The notes under the pieces: generated by a model
What the model saw: the letters and a program-made list of their open reading frames with translations, nothing else
Told to the model about the DNA's origin: nothing
Database searches by the model: none
From: Methylomonas sp. LL1
GTDB taxonomy: Bacteria; Pseudomonadota; Gammaproteobacteria; Methylococcales; Methylomonadaceae
Direction: 5' to 3'
Assembly (NCBI RefSeq): GCF_015711015.1
Contig: NZ_CP064653.1
Span: forward strand, 1,984,001-2,048,000
DNA length: 64,000 nucleotides
Program-made: the position numbers and the translations under genes
Shown: in pieces, positions 56,807 through 64,000 of the stretch
Position numbering within the stretch: position 1 is the stretch's first letter
Layout of the letters: every line of letters starts with the position of its first letter

Positions 56807-58201
56807 GTGGGCCGCCTGTTCTGGAAATTCTTTTTCGCATTCTGGCTTGCCTTGCTGACCGCCGGTATCGGCGTCGGCACGGCTATTCACACACTCGATG
56901 ACCAGCAACGCGTGGAAACTCGGATTGACCGCCATGCCGGCATGTTCGTCACCGCTGCCGCGAATGTTTTGCAATATGGCGGCTTGGCGGCCTTGCGCGA
57001 CTTTATCGGCGCCACGCACGACAAGCCGTTGCCGCCGGTCTACGCCGTCGACGATGAAGACCGGGACATTCTGCAACGCACGCTAGAGCCGGAAGTATTA
57101 AGCCACGCCCGCGCCTTGTATCTGCAACAAGCCGATACCGACGCGGTGCGCCTGATTTCGGCGACGGACGGCCATCGCTATCTATTATTCGTGGCGGCGC
57201 CGGAACATGGATTCGGCGGACTTGCGCCGCCGGCACTGGATGACGGCCGGGATGGTCCGCCGCCCCATCAACAACGGCACGGCCCGCCGAAACCGCCGTC
57301 GCCGTTACTGCCCATCGTAGCCGGATTATTGGCCAGCCTGTTATTCAGCGCCCTATTGGCTTGGTATTTCGCCAAGCCTATCCGCGGTTTACGCAACGCC
57401 TTTGCCGCCGTTTCCCAAGGCAATCTGTCAACGCGAGTCGCGCAAGCCATGGGTAAACGCCATGACGAACTGGCCGACCTCGGACGCGATTTCGACCATA
57501 TGGCGGCGCAACTCGACAGCCTGATCAGTGCCCAACAACGCCTGCTGCATGACGTGTCGCACGAACTGCGCTCGCCGCTGGCCAGAATGCAGGCGGCTAT
57601 CGGTATCGCGCAACAACAGCCGGATAAAATAGCGGAGACTTTGTGGCGCATCGAACGCGAGTCCCAGCGCATCAGCGATCTGGTCGGTGAATTGTTGGTG
57701 CTTTCGCGGCTGGAAGCCGGCGTCGATAAAAGCGAAACCGCCGACATAGACCTAAGCGGTTTATTGCTGGACATCGTCGAGGATGCCCGGTTCGAAGCCG
57801 AACAACGCCAAATTAAAATCCATTACCGGGGCTTGGAGGACGTCATGGTCAAGGGACGCGGCGAACTCCTGCATCGCGCCGTCGAAAACGTGCTGCGCAA
57901 TGCGGTGCAGCATTGTCATCATGGCGGCGAAGTCAAGGTTGCGGCGATGTTCGACGCCACCGGCCGGCAACTACAAATGAGTGTGGACGACCAAGGGCCC
58001 GGCGTGAACGAAGCGGATTTGACCGCGATTTTTCAGCCGTTTTTTCGTAGCGGCCAGCCAAACAGGCCCAACAGTGTCGGCTTGGGCCTGACCATCGCCC
58101 ATCGGGCGCTAGCGGCGCTCGGTGGAACGATCCAGGCATCCAATCGGCCCGAAGGCGGCCTGCGGATCAAGATCATGGTTCCATTCCCAGCGACAACCTA
58201 A
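56807..58201 (+). CDS. cpxA: Envelope-stress sensor histidine kinase, CpxA-like
   Basis: A 464-residue membrane kinase: N-terminal TM ([20 protein letters not shown]), periplasmic sensor region, second TM ([19 protein letters not shown]), HAMP ([19 protein letters not shown]), HisKA with H in [17 protein letters not shown] near 249, and HATPase_c (N box LRNAVQHC, G box SVGLGLTIA). A Pro/His-rich stretch ([18 protein letters not shown]) just before TM2 could bind metal. Its stop overlaps the convergent queA stop. Confidence 0.88.
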   Translation: MGRLFWKFFFAFWLALLTAGIGVGTAIHTLDDQQRVETRIDRHAGMFVTAAANVLQYGGLAALRDFIGATHDKPLPPVYAVDDEDRDILQRTLEPEVLSHARALYLQQADTDAVRLISATDGHRYLLFVAAPEHGFGGLAPPALDDGRDGPPPHQQRHGPPKPPSPLLPIVAGLLASLLFSALLAWYFAKPIRGLRNAFAAVSQGNLSTRVAQAMGKRHDELADLGRDFDHMAAQLDSLISAQQRLLHDVSHELRSPLARMQAAIGIAQQQPDKIAETLWRIERESQRISDLVGELLVLSRLEAGVDKSETADIDLSGLLLDIVEDARFEAEQRQIKIHYRGLEDVMVKGRGELLHRAVENVLRNAVQHCHHGGEVKVAAMFDATGRQLQMSVDDQGPGVNEADLTAIFQPFFRSGQPNRPNSVGLGLTIAHRALAALGGTIQASNRPEGGLRIKIMVPFPATT

Positions 58202-59217
58202 AAAATCGCCATCGCATCGCCATAGCTGAAAAAACGGTAGCGCAGCTCTATCGCGTGCGCATAGGCATTCATCACCGTATCGTAGCCGGCAAAGGCCGAA
58301 ATCAGCATCAGCAGGGTGGACTCCGGTAGATGAAAATTGGTCAACATCGCATCGACCGTGTTGAAGCGGTAACCCGGCGTGATGAACAGTTGAGTATCGC
58401 CGCATCCGGCCCGCAACTGGCCGGAAACCGATGCCGACTCCAATGCCCGCACCGCCGTGGTGCCGATTGCCACCACTCGCCCGCCTCGGGCTTTGGTTTC
58501 CCTGACCGCATCGACGCAATTTTCCGATACCTGGAAAAACTCCTTGTGCATCACATGCTGATTCAAATCCTCGACCCGCACCGGCTGAAAGGTACCGCTG
58601 CCGACATGCAAGGTTACAAAACAGGTTTGGATGCCTTTGCGCTCCAAGGCCTGCATGATAGGCTGATCGAAATGCAGGCCGGCGGTGGGCGCGGCGACCG
58701 CGCCGGCCTGTTTGGCAAACACGGTTTGATAACGATCCAAATCGTCACGATCGTCCGGCCTGTCGATATAAGGCGGTAACGGCATGTGGCCGACCCGAGC
58801 CAACAAGTCCAGCAGGGTCAGTTCGGTTTCGAACCGTAAGCGGAACAAATCATGCTCCCGGCCCAAAACCCGGCATTGCACGCCATTTTCCAGTTGCAAC
58901 ATGGCATCGGCCTTGGGCGATTTACTGGCCCTGACATGCGCCAAAGCCTGGCGTTCATCTTCGATGCGCTCGATCAAAATTTCGATCTTGCCCCCGGTCG
59001 ATTTACTGGCAAACAAACGGGCCGGGATGACTTTGGTATCGTTAAACACCAACAAATCCTTTGGATCCAGCATGTCGATAAAGTCGCTGAACTTGCCGTC
59101 ATGCAACACGCCGGTTTGCCGGTTTAATTGCAACAGCCGGCTGGCGCTTCGTTGCGCCAAAGGTTTTTGCGCAATCAATTCGGCCGGCAGATGATAGTTG
59201 AAGTCGCTTTTTTTCAT
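58198..59217 (-). CDS. queA: S-adenosylmethionine:tRNA ribosyltransferase-isomerase
   Basis: Builds epoxyqueuosine from preQ1 in tRNA using SAM. The start at 59217 ([20 protein letters not shown]) matches the family; the longer frame to 59289 is not used. Conserved parts include [37 protein letters not shown] (in part), [21 protein letters not shown] (in part) and [12 protein letters not shown]. 339 residues. It is not followed by tgt in this window. Its stop overlaps the cpxA-like stop (CTAA). Confidence 0.97.
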   Translation of the reverse strand: MKKSDFNYHLPAELIAQKPLAQRSASRLLQLNRQTGVLHDGKFSDFIDMLDPKDLLVFNDTKVIPARLFASKSTGGKIEILIERIEDERQALAHVRASKSPKADAMLQLENGVQCRVLGREHDLFRLRFETELTLLDLLARVGHMPLPPYIDRPDDRDDLDRYQTVFAKQAGAVAAPTAGLHFDQPIMQALERKGIQTCFVTLHVGSGTFQPVRVEDLNQHVMHKEFFQVSENCVDAVRETKARGGRVVAIGTTAVRALESASVSGQLRAGCGDTQLFITPGYRFNTVDAMLTNFHLPESTLLMLISAFAGYDTVMNAYAHAIELRYRFFSYGDAMAIF

Positions 59218-59316
59218 AAAAAATTGGAATGATACCAGCCATAATCGAACGATTTTCGATCCCTGACATACCCAAGCCCACGCTAACACTCATTGGCTCT
59301 GACGTTCTCAAAGGAT

Positions 59317-59375
59317 GTAGGGTCGAATTCATTCGACACATCCGCAAACCAATGATCGAATGAATTCGACCCTAC
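59317..59375. repeat. Palindromic element with 20-bp perfect arms, related to family 1
   Basis: GTAGGGTCGAATTCATTCGA at 59317-59336 and its perfect complement at 59356-59375 around a 19-base loop. The arms resemble GTAGGGGCGAATTCATTCGCCC of family 1. It lies between queA and yjdM, both on the - strand. Confidence 0.8.
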
Positions 59376-59492
59376 CAGCCTAGCGGCTTGCCGAAAACAA
59401 TCTAAATCAACGGGCTGGGTATGCCTTTGCAGATTCTATGACAAGAACGAAACAGCCAAATTAATCCGCTATCAGTTCCTTTCACAAATTAA

Positions 59493-59834
59493 TCAAACTT
59501 TTTTGACAAACTCCGATTTCAGCTTCATTGCGCCAATACCGTCGATTTTGCAATCGATGTCATGGTCGCCATCGACTAAACGGATATTTTTGACTTTGGT
59601 GCCGACTTTGACCACCAAGGACGAGCCTTTCACTTTCAGGTCCTTGATTACGGTAATGGTATCGCCGTCTTGCAGCAGATTACCGTTGGCATCCTTGATC
59701 ACGCGCTCATCGTCCGAGCCGGCGGCTTGCGCATCCGCGCTCCATTCGTGGGTACATTCCGGACACATGTACAGGCTTCCATCAAGATAAGTATATTCGG
59801 AGCCGCATTTCGGGCATTTAGGCAGATTACTCAT
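59493..59834 (-). CDS. yjdM: PhnA/YjdM zinc-ribbon protein
   Basis: A 113-residue YjdM (formerly PhnA) protein. The zinc ribbon [25 protein letters not shown] is at the N-terminus (read in two parts: [10 protein letters not shown] and MCPECTHEW), then the beta-barrel [20 protein letters not shown] and [20 protein letters not shown]. The phosphonate link in the old name is not supported for the zinc-ribbon protein itself. Role is unknown. Confidence 0.92.
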   Translation of the reverse strand: MSNLPKCPKCGSEYTYLDGSLYMCPECTHEWSADAQAAGSDDERVIKDANGNLLQDGDTITVIKDLKVKGSSLVVKVGTKVKNIRLVDGDHDIDCKIDGIGAMKLKSEFVKKV

Positions 59835-59902
59835 GACTGTTTTCTATGTAGTGAGTTGAGTTAAAGGAAGTTAAAAGAATTTGGTCGTCGACACCGGCGG
59901 TT

Positions 59903-60679
59903 CTATCGATATTGCTCTTCGAGCACGGCCAGGCGAACTCGACTTGAGATGGGGCGACGCATTTGTATCACAGGCCCCAGGATTTGCAGCAACCGCAGCT
60001 CGGAACCGGCAAGGCTGGGAAAATCGGGATGGATGGAAACCAGTTCATAATCGACATCGGTGCCCGATTGCGACAAGACCCGGTACCTGAACAAATTTAG
60101 CCGTTCCGCGCCGGGCTTGAACACCACGACCGGATCGCTGGGCTGAATCGGTGCGTCGGGATCGATCAACAATTGATCGCCGGGGCGAAATTCCGGTTGA
60201 AAGGCTTCATCGCTTAAACCTAATTTCAAGGCAAACAAGCGGGAGCCGGATTCGGCAAAAGGCAAGGAATAGTCCATGGTCACCCATTTGCCGCTGGGAG
60301 ACTGCACAGTCTGGCTCTGCAAAAATGCCTGGACCAATTCGCAATCACGGGTTGCAAACAGCGGTACACAGCCGGCATTTGCCATCGACAACGGCCGAGA
60401 AACCGGAAGAGGCGTACCAAACAACAGCGTATCGAAATCAACCCCCAGTTCCCTGGCGATATGAGGCAAAAACGTACTTTTTCTGATTTTGCCCGATTCC
60501 AGGCTTTGAATGGTTTGTTGGGCGGCGCCAACTCGTAGCGCCAACTCATCCTGACTTAACCCCAAACGCTCTCGGTAATGTCTAACCCGTGCCCCCATAG
60601 TCAACAATCGTTCCTCGGATATTTCCGGGTTCGGACCTTTGATCGGTGTCTCAGACAAAATGTTGGCTGTTTTTTTCAT
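59903..60679 (-). CDS. XRE/LexA-like transcriptional regulator with an apparently inactive S24 domain
   Basis: A 258-residue repressor-like protein. The helix-turn-helix is at about 30-80 (GARVRHYRERLGLSQDELAL, RVGAAQQTIQSLESGKIR). The C-terminal S24/LexA-type fold is LFALKLGLSDEAFQPEF-RPGDQLLIDP at about 148-174 and DPVVVFKPGAERLNLFRYRV. In active LexA/CI proteins the G-D-S-M serine sits where this protein has ...D-E-A-F (Ala159), and the expected Lys is not found in the LNLFRY strand. Self-cleavage is therefore unlikely and another signal probably relieves repression. A palindrome (60703-60722) lies 24 bases upstream of its ATG, suggesting autoregulation. It does not look like part of a prophage. 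Confidence 0.85.
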   Translation of the reverse strand: MKKTANILSETPIKGPNPEISEERLLTMGARVRHYRERLGLSQDELALRVGAAQQTIQSLESGKIRKSTFLPHIARELGVDFDTLLFGTPLPVSRPLSMANAGCVPLFATRDCELVQAFLQSQTVQSPSGKWVTMDYSLPFAESGSRLFALKLGLSDEAFQPEFRPGDQLLIDPDAPIQPSDPVVVFKPGAERLNLFRYRVLSQSGTDVDYELVSIHPDFPSLAGSELRLLQILGPVIQMRRPISSRVRLAVLEEQYR

Positions 60680-60702
60680 ACCTGCGGGTTAATGAATCAG
60701 TA

Positions 60703-60722
60703 TTCACTATTTTAACAGTAAA
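60703..60722. promoter_or_regulatory. Putative operator O1 upstream of the LexA-like regulator
   Basis: TTCACTATT-TT-AACAGTAAA is a near-palindrome 24 bases before the regulator's start codon, at the spot expected for autorepression. It matches the perfect palindrome at 61267-61290 in its core ACTATTTTAA(T/C)AGT. Confidence 0.6.
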
Positions 60723-60839
60723 TTGGCCACGACAACGCCATCGTCGGAAAAAGCCCCGGTTCGATACCTTCTCAACCGATAAGGCAATACGCCCGAGCTC
60801 CTGCCCTATCCGTTGGATTCTACCTTCAACAACCCAAGT

Positions 60840-61103
60840 TTAACGACGTCCGCGTTTACCCTTTAAACCTTTATCCAATTCCACATAAATGGTCTTGCCT
60901 TCGAAGTCGCGCCCATTCAAACCGGCAATAGCCGCGCGCGCCTCGTGTCCTTCCATATCAATCGTCGCAAAGCCGCGCAGTTGTCCGGTAAAAAAATCCT
61001 GATTGACCTTCATCCCAAAAACTTTACCGTAAGCGGCAAATAGGTTGTATAAACCCGACTCGGTGGCGGTATTTGGCAAACCTCGAACTACAAGCGTCAA
61101 CAT
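60840..61103 (-). CDS. RRM-type RNA-binding protein
   Basis: An 87-residue single-RRM protein. RNP2 is LTLVVRGLPN and RNP1 is LRGFATIDM, both near normal, with a basic end KGKRGRR. The start at 61103 has GGAG 7 bases upstream; a longer frame to 61208 is not needed. Small bacterial RRM proteins bind RNA, often in cold or stress responses, but no target is known here. It is divergent from the SulP gene with operator O2 between them. Confidence 0.88.
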   Translation of the reverse strand: MLTLVVRGLPNTATESGLYNLFAAYGKVFGMKVNQDFFTGQLRGFATIDMEGHEARAAIAGLNGRDFEGKTIYVELDKGLKGKRGRR

Positions 61104-61256
61104 GGTGGAACTCCAATCAAAAGTAACAAACTTGGATATTGGGCATGACATTCCACCAACTGTAAGAACCTGAAAGCAAAAACCGCCCCTAAAACCAGAC
61201 CGCAACAACGGCTTGATTCAGGATTAGCGCCACAGCAATAACCATTAAAACAACAC

Positions 61257-61290
61257 TATACTAGACTTTTTACTATTTTAATAGTAAAAA
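61257..61290. promoter_or_regulatory. Putative operator O2 and adjacent -10-like box between RRM and SulP genes
   Basis: TTTTTACTATT-TT-AATAGTAAAAA at 61267-61290 has perfect 11-base arms. TATACT at 61257-61262 looks like a -10 element for the SulP gene (start 61380). The core matches O1 at the LexA-like gene, so one regulator probably binds both. No confident -35 is visible, and the palindrome could also form a hairpin in RNA. Confidence 0.6.
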
Positions 61291-61379
61291 GTGGTCGAGC
61301 GACCTAAACCAATTAACACTACGCCGGCCGGGTTATCCCACTCAAAACCAACGGCCACGACCTATTCCGAGGAGAACTG

Positions 61380-63014
61380 ATGGACAATTCAGCAATACAA
61401 GGTTCCGATTCCATGACCGCTTCCAGCCGGTTTAAATCACGTTGGCATTCGGACATGCTTGCCGGCTTCCTGGTGTTTCTGATCGCATTGCCCTTATGCC
61501 TGGGCGTGGCCGTCGCATCCGGCTTCCCCGCCATGGCCGGGATTATCAGCGCCATCATCGGCGGCCTCCTGGTATCCCGCATCAATGGCTCCCATTTAAG
61601 CATTACCGGTCCCGCGGCCGGGTTGATCGTCGTCATCTTCACTTCGGTGCAGACTTTAGGCCAAGGCGACATGCTGGCCGGCTATCGTTATACCCTGGCC
61701 GCGATCGTGGTTTCCGGTTTATTGCAAATCGTCCTGGGCCGTTATCAAACCGGACGGCTGGCGGCTTTTTTCCCGGCATCGGTGGTGCATGGCATGCTGG
61801 CGGCTATCGGCATTATCATCATGATCAAACAACTGCCGGTGATGCTGGGAATCCAAGTCGCAAGTTCGCCTAACATGTTGATGGGTATCCTGGGGCTCCT
61901 GCACGCACAAGCGTATTTCGTTCCCAAAATCGGCCTGGTCGCCTTATTGGCGTTATGCATTCTGATCGGCTGGCCCAAACTGCAGCATCCCATGCTTAAA
62001 CGAATCCCCGCGCCGCTGCTGGTCATCATCTCCGGCATGGGCTTGGGCCACCTGTTCGACTTAAGACACTTCAGCCCCGATGCTTTGTTCAATCTGCCCA
62101 ATACCATCAACATCGACGGCCCGTTTTTGGTATCGATACCCGATAGCCTGATGGCCAGCTTTTACTTTCCCGATTTTGCCCAAGTCGCCAGCCTGGCGTT
62201 CTGGGAAAGCGTAATTTCAATCACCTTGATCGGCAGCCTGGAAACCCTGCTGTGTAGCGCCGCCGTTGACAAACTGGACCCGGAAAAACGCTATTCCGAT
62301 CTGAACAAAGACTTGCAAGCCATCGGCATCGGCAACACCCTGGCCGGCATGGTCGGCGGCCTGCCGATGATAGTCGAGATCATCCGCAGTTCGGCCAATA
62401 TCGAGTATGGCGCGCGCAGCGGCTGGTCGAATTTCTTTCACGGCGGCTTCTTGCTGTTATTCGTGCTCCTGTTTCCGCGCATTATCGACAACATTCCGCT
62501 GGCCTCGCTTGCCGCGCTATTGGTCTATACCGGTTACCGATTGGCTTCCCCGCAGGCCTTTGCCAAGACCCTGGACCTGGGCCGGGAACAGTTGGCGATA
62601 TTTGTCATCACTATCGTCAGCATCCTGGCCAGCAATCTGCTGGCCGGCGTCATGCTGGGTATCGTCGCCAAATTGCTGATTCACCTACTGCGCGGCGTTC
62701 CGTTGAAAAATATCATCTCCATCTCCTACCGCCTGCAACGCACGCAAAACGACACCGTGCTGATCAAGGTCAGCGGCTCGGCCATTTTCTCCAACTTCAT
62801 TGCATTGAAAAGCCAATTGGCAACCTTGAAACATGGCAAAACGGTAATATTTGATTTGAGCGACGTTTACCTGATTGACCACACGGTGATGGAATTCATC
62901 GCCGACTATCGGGACGATTACATCGAACGCGGCGGCCGCTGCGAAATTAAAGGCCTCGGCCAGCACGAAGCTTACGCCGACCACGAATTAGCGGCTCGCA
63001 TCAACAAAGCGTAG
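61380..63014 (+). CDS. SulP-family inorganic anion transporter
   Basis: A 544-residue SLC26/SulP membrane protein: many hydrophobic helices (DMLAGFLVFLIALPLCLGVA, in part; GNTLAGMVGGLPMIVEIIRSSANI in part) and a C-terminal STAS domain (VLIKVSGSAIFSNFIALKSQL, VIFDLSDVYLIDHTVMEFI in parts). Such proteins carry sulfate, bicarbonate or C4-dicarboxylates; bicarbonate would suit a C1-metabolising host, but this is a guess. RBS GAGGAG about 9 bases before the ATG. It is separated from the RRM gene by a control region. Confidence 0.92.
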   Translation: MDNSAIQGSDSMTASSRFKSRWHSDMLAGFLVFLIALPLCLGVAVASGFPAMAGIISAIIGGLLVSRINGSHLSITGPAAGLIVVIFTSVQTLGQGDMLAGYRYTLAAIVVSGLLQIVLGRYQTGRLAAFFPASVVHGMLAAIGIIIMIKQLPVMLGIQVASSPNMLMGILGLLHAQAYFVPKIGLVALLALCILIGWPKLQHPMLKRIPAPLLVIISGMGLGHLFDLRHFSPDALFNLPNTINIDGPFLVSIPDSLMASFYFPDFAQVASLAFWESVISITLIGSLETLLCSAAVDKLDPEKRYSDLNKDLQAIGIGNTLAGMVGGLPMIVEIIRSSANIEYGARSGWSNFFHGGFLLLFVLLFPRIIDNIPLASLAALLVYTGYRLASPQAFAKTLDLGREQLAIFVITIVSILASNLLAGVMLGIVAKLLIHLLRGVPLKNIISISYRLQRTQNDTVLIKVSGSAIFSNFIALKSQLATLKHGKTVIFDLSDVYLIDHTVMEFIADYRDDYIERGGRCEIKGLGQHEAYADHELAARINKA

Positions 63015-63642
63015 GGTTTAGATGAATCCTGGCATCTTCCGCTAGCAATAACCGCCAGCTACCGCGATACCCCGTGGACGGGAAGAATCCAGTCCACGGA
63101 GACGCGAGCACAAGTAGTCCCCATGGCTTCCGACTTCCGGCTTTCAGCCAAACTCAACCAACATGGTTATCCCGGCTATCCGCATGGACTCGCCGATAAA
63201 AACGACATTTTACGGCCGTCCCAAGGTCAATATTGGCTTGTCGCGCGGGATTGATGCCTGGCCAAAAATATTCCTTGACCAACACCCATCCGCGAGTTAA
63301 AACCACACACGAAGTCACATTTTTAAGCATGGGGTGAAACAGCGACTAGACTGTTCCATGGAATAGCGAGCTCGTCCTATCCAGCGCCACTTTTCGGAAA
63401 CCCGACTGGCTCATTTCCCGGTTCCCGGCGACGCACTGAAAATCCTGCTTGCCTACCTTAGCTAAATCGATATAACCGGCCCGCAATCGTTTCTCCCGTC
63501 CTCGCCCCAAGCAGGGAAACCCCGTAAAGGCCATGAATGAGATCAAACACGTCCAGGTGGTGCCGTAGGTTCCGGAATTGATCAAGCTCACCGGCGCATT
63601 CGACACTTTGGTGATACCGGCTCGCAACGAGGAATAACCGCG
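63015..63642. other. Intergenic region before cheA
   Basis: No intact gene is seen in 628 bases. There is a hairpin CCGTGGAC/GTCCACGG (63072-63099) that may end the SulP transcript. Just before cheA a short frame (PELIKLTGAFDTLVIPARNEE in part, 63574-63636) looks like it could be the tail of a degraded STAS-type or other protein, but a stop lies directly upstream in frame, so this is weak. Confidence 0.4.
63072..63099 (+). terminator. Stem-loop after the SulP gene
   Basis: CCGTGGAC and GTCCACGG pair perfectly around a 12-base loop, 57 bases after the stop codon. No T tract follows, so the terminator role is tentative. Confidence 0.4.
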
Positions 63643-64000
63643 ATGAGTTTCGATAAAGACATGCAAGAAGCATTGACCACCTTCACCATCGAAAGCAGCG
63701 AATTACTGGTGGATATGGAAGCCGGTCTGATGGCGCTGGAAACTCTCGAGGATCCGGCGGAGACGATCAACGCCATCTTCCGCGCCGCGCATACCATCAA
63801 GGGCTCATCCGGCGTATTCGGACTCGACCACATCGTCCGTTTTACCCATGTCCTGGAAAGTGTGCTCGATAAGCTGCGTGACGGCAAACTGGGCATCTGT
63901 TCCGAATTGATTGCAGCCCTGTTGCCCTGTTGCGATCACCTCAATCTTTTGGTTCGAGAGATTGCCGACGGCCGGCTCGAAGAAAATCCGGAATACAGCG
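63643..64000 (+). CDS. cheA: Chemotaxis histidine kinase CheA, N-terminal part (runs off the window)
   Basis: The first 119 codons (MSFDKDMQEALTTFTIESSE ...) contain the P1/HPt domain with phospho-His in FRAAHTIKGSSGVFGLDHIV (near residue 50), then FTHVLESVLDKLRDGKL, typical of CheA. GAGGA precedes the ATG. The kinase and CheW-like domains lie beyond the end. Other HPt-containing chemotaxis kinases (ChpA/FrzE type) are possible. Confidence 0.85.
   Translation, partial: MSFDKDMQEALTTFTIESSELLVDMEAGLMALETLEDPAETINAIFRAAHTIKGSSGVFGLDHIVRFTHVLESVLDKLRDGKLGICSELIAALLPCCDHLNLLVREIADGRLEENPEYS

Noticed and set aside
59903..60679. LexA-like regulator as a prophage repressor.
   Set aside because: No phage structural, integrase or lysis genes lie nearby and neighbours are chromosomal (queA, yjdM, RRM, SulP).
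63192..63199. GCCGATAA upstream of cheA, resembling a flagellar sigma-28 -10 element.
   Set aside because: No TAAA-type -35 at the required spacing, and it is about 440 bases from the start codon.

Overview
The window looks like the chromosome of a gammaproteobacterium, most likely a type I methanotroph close to Methylomonas (Methylococcales). The housekeeping genes and their groupings are gammaproteobacterial (ftsK/trxB, clpS-clpA/infA, nudJ-mnmA-purB, lptE-holA behind leuS, a CpxAR-like system). Secreted proteins end in VPLPA-type sorting tails, and methane- or methanol-oxidation genes are absent, so the genus is an inference. Coding density is high and base composition is moderately GC-rich. 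The AAA/HNH pair at 30.3-32.4 kb is visibly richer in A and T.

Layout: 0-8.4 kb holds the 5' end of ftsK, trxB, a large hybrid sensor kinase, the N-degron transferases aat and bpt, and efpL. 8.6-18.6 kb is a complete type I-F CRISPR-Cas locus (cas1, cas2-3, csy1, csy2, csy3, cas6f, leader, 28 repeats and 27 spacers), all on the + strand, with palindromic repeat elements between cas genes. 18.6-25.7 kb, on the - strand, is an iron-type signalling and uptake cluster (fecI-like, fecR-like, TonB-dependent receptor) followed by two related VPLPA-CTERM secreted proteins and a broken sialidase/BNR-like gene that ends at the CRISPR array. 25.8-29.3 kb has infA, clpA, clpS and nudJ. At 29.2-33.8 kb the usual nudJ-mnmA-hflD-purB order is altered: an AAA ATPase plus HNH nuclease pair, resembling the Septu anti-phage system, sits where hflD would be expected.

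33.8-44.9 kb is core metabolism and cell envelope (SpmAB-like membrane protein, mtaB, mlaA, rnt, grxD, holA, lptE, leuS, a ybeL-like gene, an orphan parA, a Bfd-like ferredoxin, mscL). 45-55.4 kb is more accessory: a small membrane protein with a beta-helix protein, a lipoprotein hydrolase and acetyltransferase with overlapping divergent starts, an ABC exporter, a K+ channel with a zinc-ribbon tail, a KTSC protein, an EF-hand protein, and a redox-flavoured group (DUF6494, rubredoxin-MBL hydrolase, DCC thiol protein). 55.4-58.2 kb is a CpxP/CpxR/CpxA-like envelope stress module with a perfect CpxR box. After queA and yjdM, a LexA-like regulator that seems to lack its protease dyad sits next to an RRM protein and a SulP transporter. 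Two matching palindromes suggest it controls itself and that divergent pair. The window ends inside a cheA gene.

The best candidates for new biology are the Septu-like pair replacing hflD, the regulator/operator circuit near 60.7-61.4 kb, and the receptor plus paired VPLPA secreted proteins beside the CRISPR array.
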